A DNA stretch of 64,000 nucleotides, from positions 42,728 to 106,727 of the forward strand of contig CALSPA010000013.1 in the NCBI GenBank assembly GCA_943788115.1. Reading direction: 5' to 3'. This DNA is from an uncultured Flavobacteriales bacterium (GTDB taxonomy: Bacteria; Bacteroidota; Bacteroidia; Flavobacteriales_D; Parvicellaceae). Positions 1-9,412 of the stretch are shown in pieces; the first letter of the stretch is position 1, and each line of letters opens with the position of its first letter. A model generated the notes under the pieces. The model did not search any database. It was not told the DNA's origin and saw only the letters and a list, made by a program, of their open reading frames with translations. Both the position numbers and the translations under genes were made by a program.

Positions 1-685
1 GTATTATTACACCATTTCTTAGCTCAAGTTGTAATTTTGATTTTTTAGCAGAATTTATGATTTTACCACTTTTAGCCCTAATTATTCTTTTGTAATCTCT
101 AGGGTCTTTTTTGTACGACCAAGCACCTATGGTTTGCTTTTTCATATCTGAATGGTCGTAAATTAGGATGTCTTTAAATGTGTCTCCTTTTTTATCTTTT
201 TCTTTAACTCTAATTGAGAAATTATCTGATTTGAAAAAAACTCCTGGTTGTAGAGCCAATGAAACTTTCGTGTTTTGAATATCAGAAATTAATACCCGCA
301 TCTTAAAGTTTGCCATGGGCCACAAGTTGTTGGAGAAATAGAAAGCAAAAACAGAAATAAATACCACTAATACGGTTAAGGGCTTCATTATTTTAAACAA
401 TGAAAGTCCACTCGATTTCATGGCTACTAATTCGTTATGCTCACCTAGACTTCCAAAAGTCATAATAGATGCCATTAGAATAGAAAGAGGAAGAGCTACT
501 GGCACCCAATTAGCAGACGCGTAAATCATCAATTCTAAAATGATGTACCATTCAAGTCCTTTACCCATTAAATCATCAACATACAACCATAGAAATTGCA
601 TGTCTAGGATAAGCATCCAAATAATAAAATTTAAGATAAATGGACCTAAGAATGATTTAATAACAACCCAGCCTAGTTTTTTCAA
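1..685 (-). CDS. LptF/LptG family permease (partial, runs off the left edge; probable TTG start)
   Basis: Reverse-strand translation LKKLGWVVIKSFLGPFILNFIIWMLILDMQFLWLYVDDLMGKGLEWYIILELMIYASANWVPVALPLSILMASIMTFGSLGEHNELVAMKSSGLSLFKIM resembles the N-terminus of YjgP/YjgQ permeases. Confidence 0.85.
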   Translation of the reverse strand, partial: MKKLGWVVIKSFLGPFILNFIIWMLILDMQFLWLYVDDLMGKGLEWYIILELMIYASANWVPVALPLSILMASIMTFGSLGEHNELVAMKSSGLSLFKIMKPLTVLVVFISVFAFYFSNNLWPMANFKMRVLISDIQNTKVSLALQPGVFFKSDNFSIRVKEKDKKGDTFKDILIYDHSDMKKQTIGAWSYKKDPRDYKRIIRAKSGKIINSAKKSKLQLELRNGVII

Positions 686-727
686 TACGTTTATTTAGAA
701 ATGATAACGAAAGATAGCGGATATTTG

Positions 728-1114
728 TTATCCACCAATGGCTTGCTTTAGCTTACTTATGCTATTGTCCCACATTAAAGCAACTTCATCAACTTCATCA
801 TCTTCAGCGAAATCGGTAATTAAAAGAGCAACATCTTTAGTAAGGTCATCTATTTTAATAGCCATTTGGAAATAATAATCTTCACCCTCATCATCTTCCC
901 ATTGAAAACGAATTGAATCTTTTTTAGATTTCATAAGCTTAGCATTTTCTTCGCTTCTGTCCCAAAAGAAAGTAAAGGTGTCATCTTTGATGTTAACATC
1001 ATTAGCAAACCATTCAGATAAACCGCTAGGAGTGCTTAAGCAAGTAAATAATATATTAGGAGAAGTATTAATTATGTACTCCAATTCTACTTTAATTTTT
1101 TGCATTGTATTCAT
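728..1114 (-). CDS. START-like (AHSA1-type) domain protein
   Basis: 128 aa ORF; VELEYIINTSPNILFTCLSTPSGLSEWFANDV resembles the Bacteroidota START-like family. Confidence 0.75.
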   Translation of the reverse strand: MNTMQKIKVELEYIINTSPNILFTCLSTPSGLSEWFANDVNIKDDTFTFFWDRSEENAKLMKSKKDSIRFQWEDDEGEDYYFQMAIKIDDLTKDVALLITDFAEDDEVDEVALMWDNSISKLKQAIGG

Positions 1115-1273
1115 TGTTCAAATTTCTTTTGAAAAACTCAAAAAGTGAATATAGAAAAAAAATGAAGTCACAAAAATATATTTTAAGAAAAAGTTAAATA
1201 AACTTCAATTTATTAAGATGAAAATTTAGGAAAAACAAAACTGAATTATATATATTTGCGCCCTTAATGATTA

Positions 1274-1350
1274 GGCGCGGTAGCTCAGTTGGTTAGAGCG
1301 CAGGATTCATAACCCTGAGGTCGGGAGTTCAAATCTCCCTCGCGCCACCA
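1274..1350 (+). tRNA. tRNA-Met (anticodon CAT), CCA encoded
   Basis: ggcgcggtagctcagttggttagagcgcaggattcataaccctgaggtcgggagttcaaatctccctcgcgccacca folds as a cloverleaf; acceptor GGCGCGG/CUCGCGCC; anticodon loop ttCATaa. Confidence 0.97.
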
Positions 1351-1369
1351 AGACAATCACTTGTAAATG

Positions 1370-1404
1370 AAGGTTTTAAGATGTTTCTTAGAACCTTTTT
1401 TGTT
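1370..1404 (+). terminator. Rho-independent terminator of the tRNA-Met unit
   Basis: AAGGTTTTAAGA-tgtt-TCTTAGAACCTT followed by a T-rich tract. Confidence 0.75.
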
Positions 1405-1414
1405 TTTAGGATCC

Positions 1415-1451
1415 TCTTGTGCTAGGAATTGTGGTAGGTCTTGTGCTAGGA
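1415..1451. repeat. Short imperfect 12-nt tandem repeat (about 3 copies)
   Basis: tcttgtgctagg aattgtggtagg tcttgtgctagg. Confidence 0.7.
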
Positions 1452-1478
1452 GTTATTTTTAATCTGATGCTATAATCT

Positions 1479-1841
1479 TTAATAAAAAGTCAAGCCAAAT
1501 TGATTATTACAGCCTAACCTTTCCAATTTTCTTTTGTTTTTTTTGGGGATATTAATTTCAATTATATCTCCTGTTTTGCAATGACAAGCAAAACACAATT
1601 CTACTTTTGAAGAATCAAATTTAGATGAAATATAATTTGCTGTAATTCCCTCGTGTGTTAGGTATTCATAAATTCCTTGATGATATCCCTCAATAGTAAA
1701 CGTGTCTAGATTAATGTGTTCGTCCCAAGGGTTAGAACAACCTGTTTGATCCCAGCGTAGCGTTACTGCTTCGTTTTTGTTACAGGAAGAAATTAAGAAA
1801 GTAATAGAAATTAATGGTATAAATAATTTTGAAATTTTCAT
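1479..1841 (-). CDS. Hypothetical small lipoprotein
   Basis: 120 aa; N-terminal MKISKLFIPLISITFLISSCNKN is a lipobox-like signal. Confidence 0.6.
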   Translation of the reverse strand: MKISKLFIPLISITFLISSCNKNEAVTLRWDQTGCSNPWDEHINLDTFTIEGYHQGIYEYLTHEGITANYISSKFDSSKVELCFACHCKTGDIIEINIPKKNKRKLERLGCNNQFGLTFY

Positions 1842-1930
1842 ATTATAATAACGTTTTTAGTGTTAAATTATTATATAAAACTTTAAATAAAAAAAATGAT
1901 ATTTTTTAGTTTAAAAATAGGTCAACTCGA

Positions 1931-1974
1931 GATTCACAACCCTGAGTTCGGGAGTTCAAATTTCCCTCGCGCCA
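1931..1974 (+). repeat. Degenerate copy of the 3' half of tRNA-Met (possible att scar)
   Basis: gattcacaaccctgagttcgggagttcaaatttccctcgcgcca matches 1304-1347 with 3 mismatches over 44 nt; no 5' half present. Confidence 0.85.
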
Positions 1975-2045
1975 TGAGTTATGGAGAGATAACAGAAGAG
2001 ATTAGGGTAGTGAGGGATTAGTAAAAATTTTGCTGTGAATTATCT

Positions 2046-3329
2046 CTATTTCAACCTCAGCTGTCCATTTCTAACTCTTTGAGGGTGGTTCCCTACAGAA
2101 ATTTCAGCAATTACTTTTGCCGTAGTGTAATCAACTACCGAAACTTTGTCAAGACCGCTTATTGAAACGTAAGCTTTTGTTCCGTCTTTACTAGAAGTTG
2201 TCCAATAGGGCTTTGCTGCTTTGGGATCATCAGAAAGTGTAATAATTTGGTATTCAAAGCTCTCTCTCTCTATTACAGCTATGTAGCCATCCATAGTGCC
2301 AGCTACACATATGGTTTTATCATCTCCGCTAATGGCAATACCATGATGTCCAGAATTTAAAACATGGTCTCCAAGTGCTAGGTCTTTATTTGCTTCTGGG
2401 ATTGGTAGTTCTAGTTTTCGAGTTATTTTATCATTTTCTATATCGTACTCGAAAAAACCATGGAACAAGGAAATTTGTAAATAGGCAAATTTTTCATCTT
2501 TAGTAATGGCCATAGGGCGTACAGCTCTATCGATCCAATCAAACCCAGCTTCTTCGAGCTTTTCTTTCATGTCTACTCTACGAATAACCTCATAGGTTTT
2601 GGCATCAACAATCTGAAACCAACGATCACCTTTCATGAAATCTAAAAGTGGTGAAGCTATAAAGACTTTACCGATACAGGCATGGTATATTTTTTTACCA
2701 TCTTCAGAATACGTGTTTTCATGAGGTTGGTCTCCAGACTCAAATTCACCTACAATTTTTCCTATTGAAACATCAATGGCATGTACCTTTCTTGCTGTTG
2801 ATGCAGAAACTAAAAATGTTTTTCCATCTGGAGATATGGCCGAATGATCGGCTCTAAGCCCATCTACTGGACATCGCCAAGCAATTTCACCAGAATTAAT
2901 ATCTAAGGCAACAACGTCTGCAAAACTTGGTCTTGATGCATAAATGTACCTGCCATCGTTTGATGTAAACATGTCGTCTACTAGTTGATCATTGCCCTGA
3001 CCAATAAATTCGCGGATGAAACCTGCAGTAATCCTGCGTTTAAATCCAGAATAGATTTCCTCAAACCGTTCTTCTCGGTCGGGCATAACGCTTATTTTTT
3101 TTATAATCTGGTAGGTTTTTGGATCGAAAATGGTAATTACCCCATCCCAGTTGTTTCCTGTTACTACAACATCTTTTAAAGGGATGCTGTCATGAATTGT
3201 TGCAGCATTTTTTTCTGGGCTAATGGGGAATGAAGGATATTCTCTTTCAGGTCTTTGACCTAAGTTGTAAAGAAAGATGGCAAAAATTACCAATACGATA
3301 AATAATAATCCTAAAAGTTTTTTTTTCAT
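2046..3329 (-). CDS. YncE/YVTN-type beta-propeller protein, membrane anchored or exported
   Basis: 427 aa with repeated blades (VVVTGNNWDGVITIFDPKTYQIIKKISV, ISPDGKTFLVSASTARKVHAIDVSIGKIVGEF, AYVSISGLDKVSVVDYTTAKVIAEISVGNHPQRVR). Confidence 0.75.
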   Translation of the reverse strand: MKKKLLGLLFIVLVIFAIFLYNLGQRPEREYPSFPISPEKNAATIHDSIPLKDVVVTGNNWDGVITIFDPKTYQIIKKISVMPDREERFEEIYSGFKRRITAGFIREFIGQGNDQLVDDMFTSNDGRYIYASRPSFADVVALDINSGEIAWRCPVDGLRADHSAISPDGKTFLVSASTARKVHAIDVSIGKIVGEFESGDQPHENTYSEDGKKIYHACIGKVFIASPLLDFMKGDRWFQIVDAKTYEVIRRVDMKEKLEEAGFDWIDRAVRPMAITKDEKFAYLQISLFHGFFEYDIENDKITRKLELPIPEANKDLALGDHVLNSGHHGIAISGDDKTICVAGTMDGYIAVIERESFEYQIITLSDDPKAAKPYWTTSSKDGTKAYVSISGLDKVSVVDYTTAKVIAEISVGNHPQRVRNGQLRLK

Positions 3330-3544
3330 ATGAGTAAATTGTTATTGCCTACAATTCATTTAAAAGAGTATTAGAAATATTGTGAAGTTATGAAATTTTC
3401 AATTTGTTCAATCGAATTGGTTTCCACATTATTAAATTTTCATATGAAGATGTGTTTGTATAGTTTAAGGGAGTTTTAGTTTAGTATAAGCTAATTTTCA
3501 TTTAACTTATAGTACCCTTTTCAATTGTTTTTATTACATAAAGT

Positions 3545-4486
3545 ATGAGAGCTGTTCTTATACTTTTATTTATTGCTGTTTGTTCTTTTGGTCTAAAGGC
3601 GCAATCTAAAATTTCTGTAAAGCTCAATAGCGTTTATGAAACGGGTAATTATAAAAAGCTCCATAAAAGAGCAGTAAGGGCAGCTCAAAAAAATAAAAAA
3701 GACCCAGTAGCTTATTATTACATTTCTTTGGCCAACTACGGGCTTTACAAACAATTCAATTACAGATCTAATTTGAGTTATTCAATTGTTAATTTAAAAA
3801 AGGCTAGGAAATACGATAAAAACGCATTTTACTGGAAAGCTCTTGAGAATAATTTTTCTGCATTAAAAAAATCAATGGCTTCTCAAGCAACTTTTTACTT
3901 TAGAAAAAACAAAAATAAATCTTTACAGTTTTGTAAGAACTACACATTAATTTTTGGAGACTCTCTAGCAGAGCATGCTAATCTTGAGGAATTAAGTAAT
4001 CAACCCATAAAAAGAAGAAGTACATTAAACCCCTCACTATCCATAATTAAAAGCTCGTCTGCAAAGAGAGATTCCATGAAATACATTGCCCATTCTTGCA
4101 TAGGAATACCATATAAATGGGCAGGGGAGTCCAAAAAAGGATTTGACTGTTCGGGCTTTGTTAAATACGTATATGATTATGTAGGTGTAAAGCTTCCTCA
4201 TAATGCCACCAAAATTGCTCATTTAGGAAAAGAAGTTTCAGGAAAATCGGCTCAAACCGGAGATGTTATTTTATTTGGATCTAAAAATGAAAATGGTTTT
4301 AGAGCCTACCATTCTGGGATAATATATGAGAATGAAAATGGTGAAATCAAGTTAATTCATTCCATTACTAAAGGGGTGCATATTACTTCAGATTATGATA
4401 GGTATTGGAAAGAACGAACTCTTTTTATAAAAAATATAATTGACTACCCAAAATTAAACAATGAGCTTACGCTGAAATCCTATTAA
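3545..4486 (+). CDS. Exported C40 (NlpC/P60) family peptidase with N-terminal helical-repeat region
   Basis: Signal peptide; CIGIPYKWAGESKKGFDCSGFVKYVYDYVGVKLPHNA ... GDVILFGSK...YHSGIIYEN. Confidence 0.9.
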   Translation: MRAVLILLFIAVCSFGLKAQSKISVKLNSVYETGNYKKLHKRAVRAAQKNKKDPVAYYYISLANYGLYKQFNYRSNLSYSIVNLKKARKYDKNAFYWKALENNFSALKKSMASQATFYFRKNKNKSLQFCKNYTLIFGDSLAEHANLEELSNQPIKRRSTLNPSLSIIKSSSAKRDSMKYIAHSCIGIPYKWAGESKKGFDCSGFVKYVYDYVGVKLPHNATKIAHLGKEVSGKSAQTGDVILFGSKNENGFRAYHSGIIYENENGEIKLIHSITKGVHITSDYDRYWKERTLFIKNIIDYPKLNNELTLKSY

Positions 4487-4602
4487 TTTTTAAAATTAAT
4501 TTAATTAAAAATGTTCCTTTTTAGTATTGATGCATTACACTACAAAACAAACGCCTATAGAGAAATCATTACGCTTACCATTATTCACTTAAACATTAAG
4601 CT

Positions 4603-5196
4603 ATGATTTTATATTCTAAAAAATGGATTGTTTTTTCAATTTCTCTTCTTCTAATTTGTCTTTTTTGCTCCTTTATTTCCTACTTAGATTCAAATAAGAG
4701 ATATGAGTTTTTTGGTGTTGCCTTTGGCACTGAAAATGTTCCGAGTACTAATACAATGTTTGAGAAACAGTTCTTAAATATTTTAAACAAAGCACGTAAA
4801 GATTCTCTTTTAGAACCAGTTATGATAGATAAGGATCTTTCAAGAGCTGCAAGGTATCATTCTTATGATCAGGCAACACAAAATTACATTGGCCACGATA
4901 CGTATGATAGAAACCCAGAAACAGATAGTTTGGAATTTGTGTGTGATGTGCATGCTAGAACTGAAAAATTTCTAATTTATGAGTCTAAAGACAAGGTCTG
5001 GAGAGTTTCTGGAGGTGTGTATGAGAATTGTGCTTACGGACCATCTACAGCAATGAAAGCGTTTATTTCTTGGTTTAATTCACCAGGACACTGCAAAAAC
5101 ATGTTTAATCCAGACCATAGGTTGGTGGGGATTGGTTACATCCATATTCCTGGCTCTGTGAACCCACATTGTTGGACAACAGACTTTAGTAGATAA
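4603..5196 (+). CDS. CAP (SCP/PR-1) domain protein, exported
   Basis: FEKQFLNILNKARKDSLLEPVMIDKDLSRAARYHSYDQATQNYIGHDTYD ... ENCAYGPSTAMKAFISWFNSPGHCKNMFNPDHRLVGIGY. Confidence 0.85.
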   Translation: MILYSKKWIVFSISLLLICLFCSFISYLDSNKRYEFFGVAFGTENVPSTNTMFEKQFLNILNKARKDSLLEPVMIDKDLSRAARYHSYDQATQNYIGHDTYDRNPETDSLEFVCDVHARTEKFLIYESKDKVWRVSGGVYENCAYGPSTAMKAFISWFNSPGHCKNMFNPDHRLVGIGYIHIPGSVNPHCWTTDFSR

Positions 5197-5300
5197 ATAA
5201 AAAATGTTCCTTTTTTTTATTTTGTAATTATACATGTATGAACCTTAAATAACAGAACTATAGATAAATATTTACTCTTAATCATTTAATACTTTAAAAT

Positions 5301-7591
5301 ATGAATGCATCTAGTGTATATAAATCAATTGTTACCACTTTTTTTCTTACTATTTCTTTAACCTACAGTGCTGGTCAGCCTGTTTTATACAAAATGGGGA
5401 AGTACTATTTTAAGAAAAATAAATACGATTTATCGCTCTGGTTTATGAATCAATCGAGAAACAAAATCTCTAGAGATATTAGAGCAGAGTATTACGATAT
5501 ACTTTTTGAAATTTACCTTAAAAAACAAAAACACACAATTAAAGAATCGGCATCTAATCTCTCCTATGCCAATAGATATTTAAAAAGAGCCTATAAATAC
5601 AAGAGATACTCAGATTTGGAGTATAACCAGAAAGCTCAAGAGCTGTACGATTCTAGTTTGTGTAACATGATCTCAATTATAAAAAATGGATCTAAGACTA
5701 GGTTGGTAAAGTATTTTCAATCTCATAACGATGAGCTCAGTCAGTTTTTATTATCATCTTATAATTTAGAAACCAATGATTATAATAGTGAACACATCGG
5801 ATTATATACTTATAGTCTTAAAAAGCTTATTAATACCCATAAGAATAATCGTTTAGAGCTTTCAGAAAAAAGCAAAACCCAATTGGATGAACTTCTAGAA
5901 AAACAGTTTTTAAGATTATTTAATTCCAATAATTATAAAGTGCTTAAAAATTTCATGCATTCAGAAATTGGAATGAATTCTTTTAAGAAAAACATTGCTA
6001 GTCAGTCTAATGTTTTTCAACAATTACTTTCCGATACCCTTTCAACTATATCTTCTATTGATGTGGCTTTATCTAAAGATTTTTACGATAAAATAAATGT
6101 TATTGATCCTTCTCTAGTTAGTGCTGATCCATAGTAAAAGTGCATTTATTCACTACCACTATGCTAATTTATATGATACTGGCGATTTAGCAGTTAAGTT
6201 GAATTCCCAGAGATCATACAATCAAATGCCATTTAATGGAGATTCTATAACGCTTGTTGTTCCATACGGAGAATACTTTAAAAAGAAAGTTTTTGCCTTT
6301 AAAGATAACCTATGGGCAGAGTTGTTTTTATCTCGATCTATGGGTGCCCTTGAATCAGGAAATGTTAAAAACATTAAGCGAGAAATAAAAAATTGGAATA
6401 CCATTTTAAATTATGACTCTTCCTTTTACAAACAACAGATTAAAAGCATTTGCTTTGATAATTTTGAAGCCATATGTGATGTTATTCCTGAGCTGGTGAC
6501 TAATGACCCTTGGGATGCGTACCATAAAGAAGATTTTTCGAATTTCATTGAGCTTGTAGATGAAATTTATGAGGATAAAATAAGTAAAGATGTGCAGTCC
6601 AATAAATTTGAGTCTGCAGCAAAACAATTGTTGGCCGTTAGCTATTTAAATCCTCATCAAGAAAAGAGCCCATCATTCGCTGTGGTTTATGCCATATTTT
6701 AAAAAGCTGTTAGATAGTAACAAGACCAAAAGTATGAGCAACGAAATGGTGCTGGCAAATCACCTTTTTTCCAAGAATAAAAAATTGATGGAGCTTAGAA
6801 AACAATACCTCCTTAAGGATTATGTTATTTCTCACCATACCAGCTCTTTGACTGCCGATGATGTGAATTGGTCTGGTGATTTATCGCATTGTAATGCAGG
6901 CACGCTTTCACAGAAATATTACGATAATATGTTGGAGAGAATTAAATTCTTTAGAAGAATGATAGGGGTTTCTGATGATGTGACTTTTAAGCAAGAGTAC
7001 AACCAACAAGCACAGGATGCTGCATTAATTATGAATGCTAATAGTTTATTGAGCCATCATCCTAAAAAAAGCTATAGCTGTTATTCTGAAAGTGGTTATA
7101 AAGGTGCTTCTCATGGTAATCTTTATGCAGGTAGGTGGAGCTCAGATTGTATAGATGGTTATATTAAAGATTCTGGTGTGGAAGGAGTTGGTCACAGAAG
7201 ATGGATTTTTAATCCTTTTAATACCCATTTTGGTACAGGTTCTACATTAGGTAAATCGAGTAATGGATACGCACATGGTTACAATTGTTTAGTGGTAATT
7301 ACTGATGAGGGTGATTTTGACTCGGGTGACTTTTACAATACGTATCCAATAACCTGGCCAATGAACGGCTATTTCCCAGATGAGTTTTTATACCACTGCC
7401 CTTGGTCTTTTACATTAGTGGGTGCAGACTTTTCTAAAGTTAAAATTATTCTAAAGCAGGGTGGAGTAAATAAAAAAGTTAAAAAAGAATCCTTACATGG
7501 AGGTTATGGACCAAATACAATAAGCTGGAACGTTAAATCGGAGCTCAATAGCACTATGCCAATAACAGTGGTACTATTAGGATGTATATAA
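5301..7591 (+). pseudogene. Frameshifted large exported protein with C-terminal CAP-like domain (ORFs 5301-6134, 6121-6702, 6689-7591)
   Basis: Three consecutive overlapping ORFs, each in the next frame, read as one protein if one base is skipped at each junction; last part contains GVEGVGHRRWIFNPFNTHFGTGST, a CAP-type signature. Confidence 0.7.
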
Positions 7592-7698
7592 TAAGAAAGG
7601 GGATAGAATGAATTATGAATATGAAGTAATTCCCTTTTCAATCAAAAAAGAAAATGAATACACTAATAATTAATTATAAATCAATAAAATAAACAACT

Positions 7699-8436
7699 AT
7701 GAAACAGACAAGCGCACTTATTTTTTCAATAGCATTAATTGTAGCAACCGTAATTCTATCTTATACTTATTTAAACAGATACCCTAAAGATCATACAGGA
7801 TATGTAGAAGTGAAAGGAATGGGACAAACCAATTTTGACTCAGATTTAATAGTTTGGGAAGGTAAATTCACTAAAGAAAACAGTAATCTCAAAGATGCTT
7901 ATTCTCAGATAAACAAAGATAAAAGTATTGTGCAAAATTTTTTAGTTTCTAAAGGCTTAACAGATGCAGAAATTATTTTTGGTGCCGTTAGAACTAGCGA
8001 AATTAACAAGACCTTATATTCCAATGAAGGTAAAATTATAGGGGATGAGTTTTTGGGCTACGAGCTAAGCCAGCAGGTGATGATCGAATCTAATGATGTA
8101 GATAAGGTAGAGAAAGTTTCTAGATTAATTACTGAAGTTTTAAATAGTGGTGTACGTTTTTATTCTTTTGAGCCTAGGTATTATTTTAGTGGCCTTTCTA
8201 ACCTTAAAATAGACCTAATCTCTAAGGCAACAGAAGATGCAAGAATTAGAGCTGAAAAAATAGCAATGAATTCTGGTGCAGAGCTAGGAGATTTAATTAG
8301 TGCAGATATGGGAGTATTGCAAATAGTCGGTCAGAATAGTGGAGAAAGCTATTCTTGGGGAGGCACATTTAATACTTCATCTAGAAAAAAGACTGCATCA
8401 ATTACAATGGATCTAGACTATAAAATTGAAAATTAG
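7699..8436 (+). CDS. SIMPL (DUF541) domain protein
   Basis: YVEVKGMGQTNFDSDLIVWEGKFTKENSNLKDAYSQINKDKSIVQNFLVSKGL; ATEDARIRAEKIAMNSGAELGDLI. Confidence 0.85.
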   Translation: MKQTSALIFSIALIVATVILSYTYLNRYPKDHTGYVEVKGMGQTNFDSDLIVWEGKFTKENSNLKDAYSQINKDKSIVQNFLVSKGLTDAEIIFGAVRTSEINKTLYSNEGKIIGDEFLGYELSQQVMIESNDVDKVEKVSRLITEVLNSGVRFYSFEPRYYFSGLSNLKIDLISKATEDARIRAEKIAMNSGAELGDLISADMGVLQIVGQNSGESYSWGGTFNTSSRKKTASITMDLDYKIEN

Positions 8437-8475
8437 TTGCTAAAAGGTTTTAATATTTATTAATTTAAATCTAAA

Positions 8476-8781
8476 ATGAATATGCTAAAGCTATTAAAGT
8501 CATTATTTGGAGAGCCCGTTAATTATAAAGAGCTTTTAGAAACTGGAGCAGTTGTTATTGATGTTAGAACACCTTCAGAATTTAAAGCAGGGCATTTAAA
8601 ATCAAGTGAAAATATTCCATTAAATACTCTTGAAATGAAGCTTGAAAAAATTAAGAATAAAGAAGTTATTCTTGTTTGTAAATCTGGAGCAAGAGCGGCA
8701 AGAGCAAAATCTATTTTAAAACAAAATGATATTGTTGCTCATAATGCTGGTGCTTGGCAAAATTTAAGCAGTTTTGAATAA
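8476..8781 (+). CDS. Rhodanese-like domain protein
   Basis: GAVVIDVRTPSEFKAGHLKSSENIPL ... ILVCKSGARAARAKSILK (active-site CKSGAR). Confidence 0.93.
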   Translation: MNMLKLLKSLFGEPVNYKELLETGAVVIDVRTPSEFKAGHLKSSENIPLNTLEMKLEKIKNKEVILVCKSGARAARAKSILKQNDIVAHNAGAWQNLSSFE

Positions 8782-9358
8782 ACAATATTGGTCTAATCGT
8801 TATATCCAAAACACTACAGGTTGGGATTTAGGAAAGGTGTCTCCACCCATAAAAGTTTTTGTAGATAAGCTAATTAATAAAAAACTCAAAATTCTCATCC
8901 CAGGTTCCGGTTACGGGTATGAAGCAGAATATCTTTTTTTAAATGGTTATTTAAATACTTCAGTTGTTGATCTAGCCAAAGAACCTTTACAAAACATAAA
9001 AAAACGTGTTGCTAATTTCCCTGAAAAACAGTTAATTGAAGCTAATTTTTTTAATCTTTCAAAGAATCAAAAATTTGATCTAATAATTGAACAAACATTC
9101 TTTTGCGCCATAAATCCAAAACTAAGAGAACAATATGTTAAGATGTGTTATAGCTTGCTTAATAACGGTGGTAGAATTGTTGGCTTACTTTTTTATGATA
9201 TTCCCCTAAAAGAAGACCCACCATTTGGAGGTGATAAATTCGAATACTTAAAACTCTTTGAACCTTTTTTTGAAATTTTAATTTTTGAAAAATGCATGAA
9301 TTCACATTCCTCTAGAATGGGTAAGGAATATTGGATTGAATTTACTAAAAGAGCTTAA
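8774..9358 (+). CDS. SAM-dependent methyltransferase, TPMT-like
   Basis: NKQYWSNRYIQNTTGWDLGKVSPPIKVFVD ... KILIPGSGYGYEAEYLFLNGY. Confidence 0.88.
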   Translation: MNKQYWSNRYIQNTTGWDLGKVSPPIKVFVDKLINKKLKILIPGSGYGYEAEYLFLNGYLNTSVVDLAKEPLQNIKKRVANFPEKQLIEANFFNLSKNQKFDLIIEQTFFCAINPKLREQYVKMCYSLLNNGGRIVGLLFYDIPLKEDPPFGGDKFEYLKLFEPFFEILIFEKCMNSHSSRMGKEYWIEFTKRA

Positions 9359-9412
9359 TTTTATTATTACACAGCTTTTTAATATGTTAAAATCTTTATT
9401 TAAATTTAATAA

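Noticed and set aside
1931-1974. A second functional tRNA gene (anticodon would read CAC)
   Set aside because: Only the 3' half is present; no 5' acceptor strand or D-arm can be found upstream, so it is a remnant.
7604-7640. AAAGGGGAT...ATTCCCTTTT as a terminator after the CAP-fusion gene
   Set aside because: The loop is long and the stem imperfect; better treated as part of the possible upstream motif.
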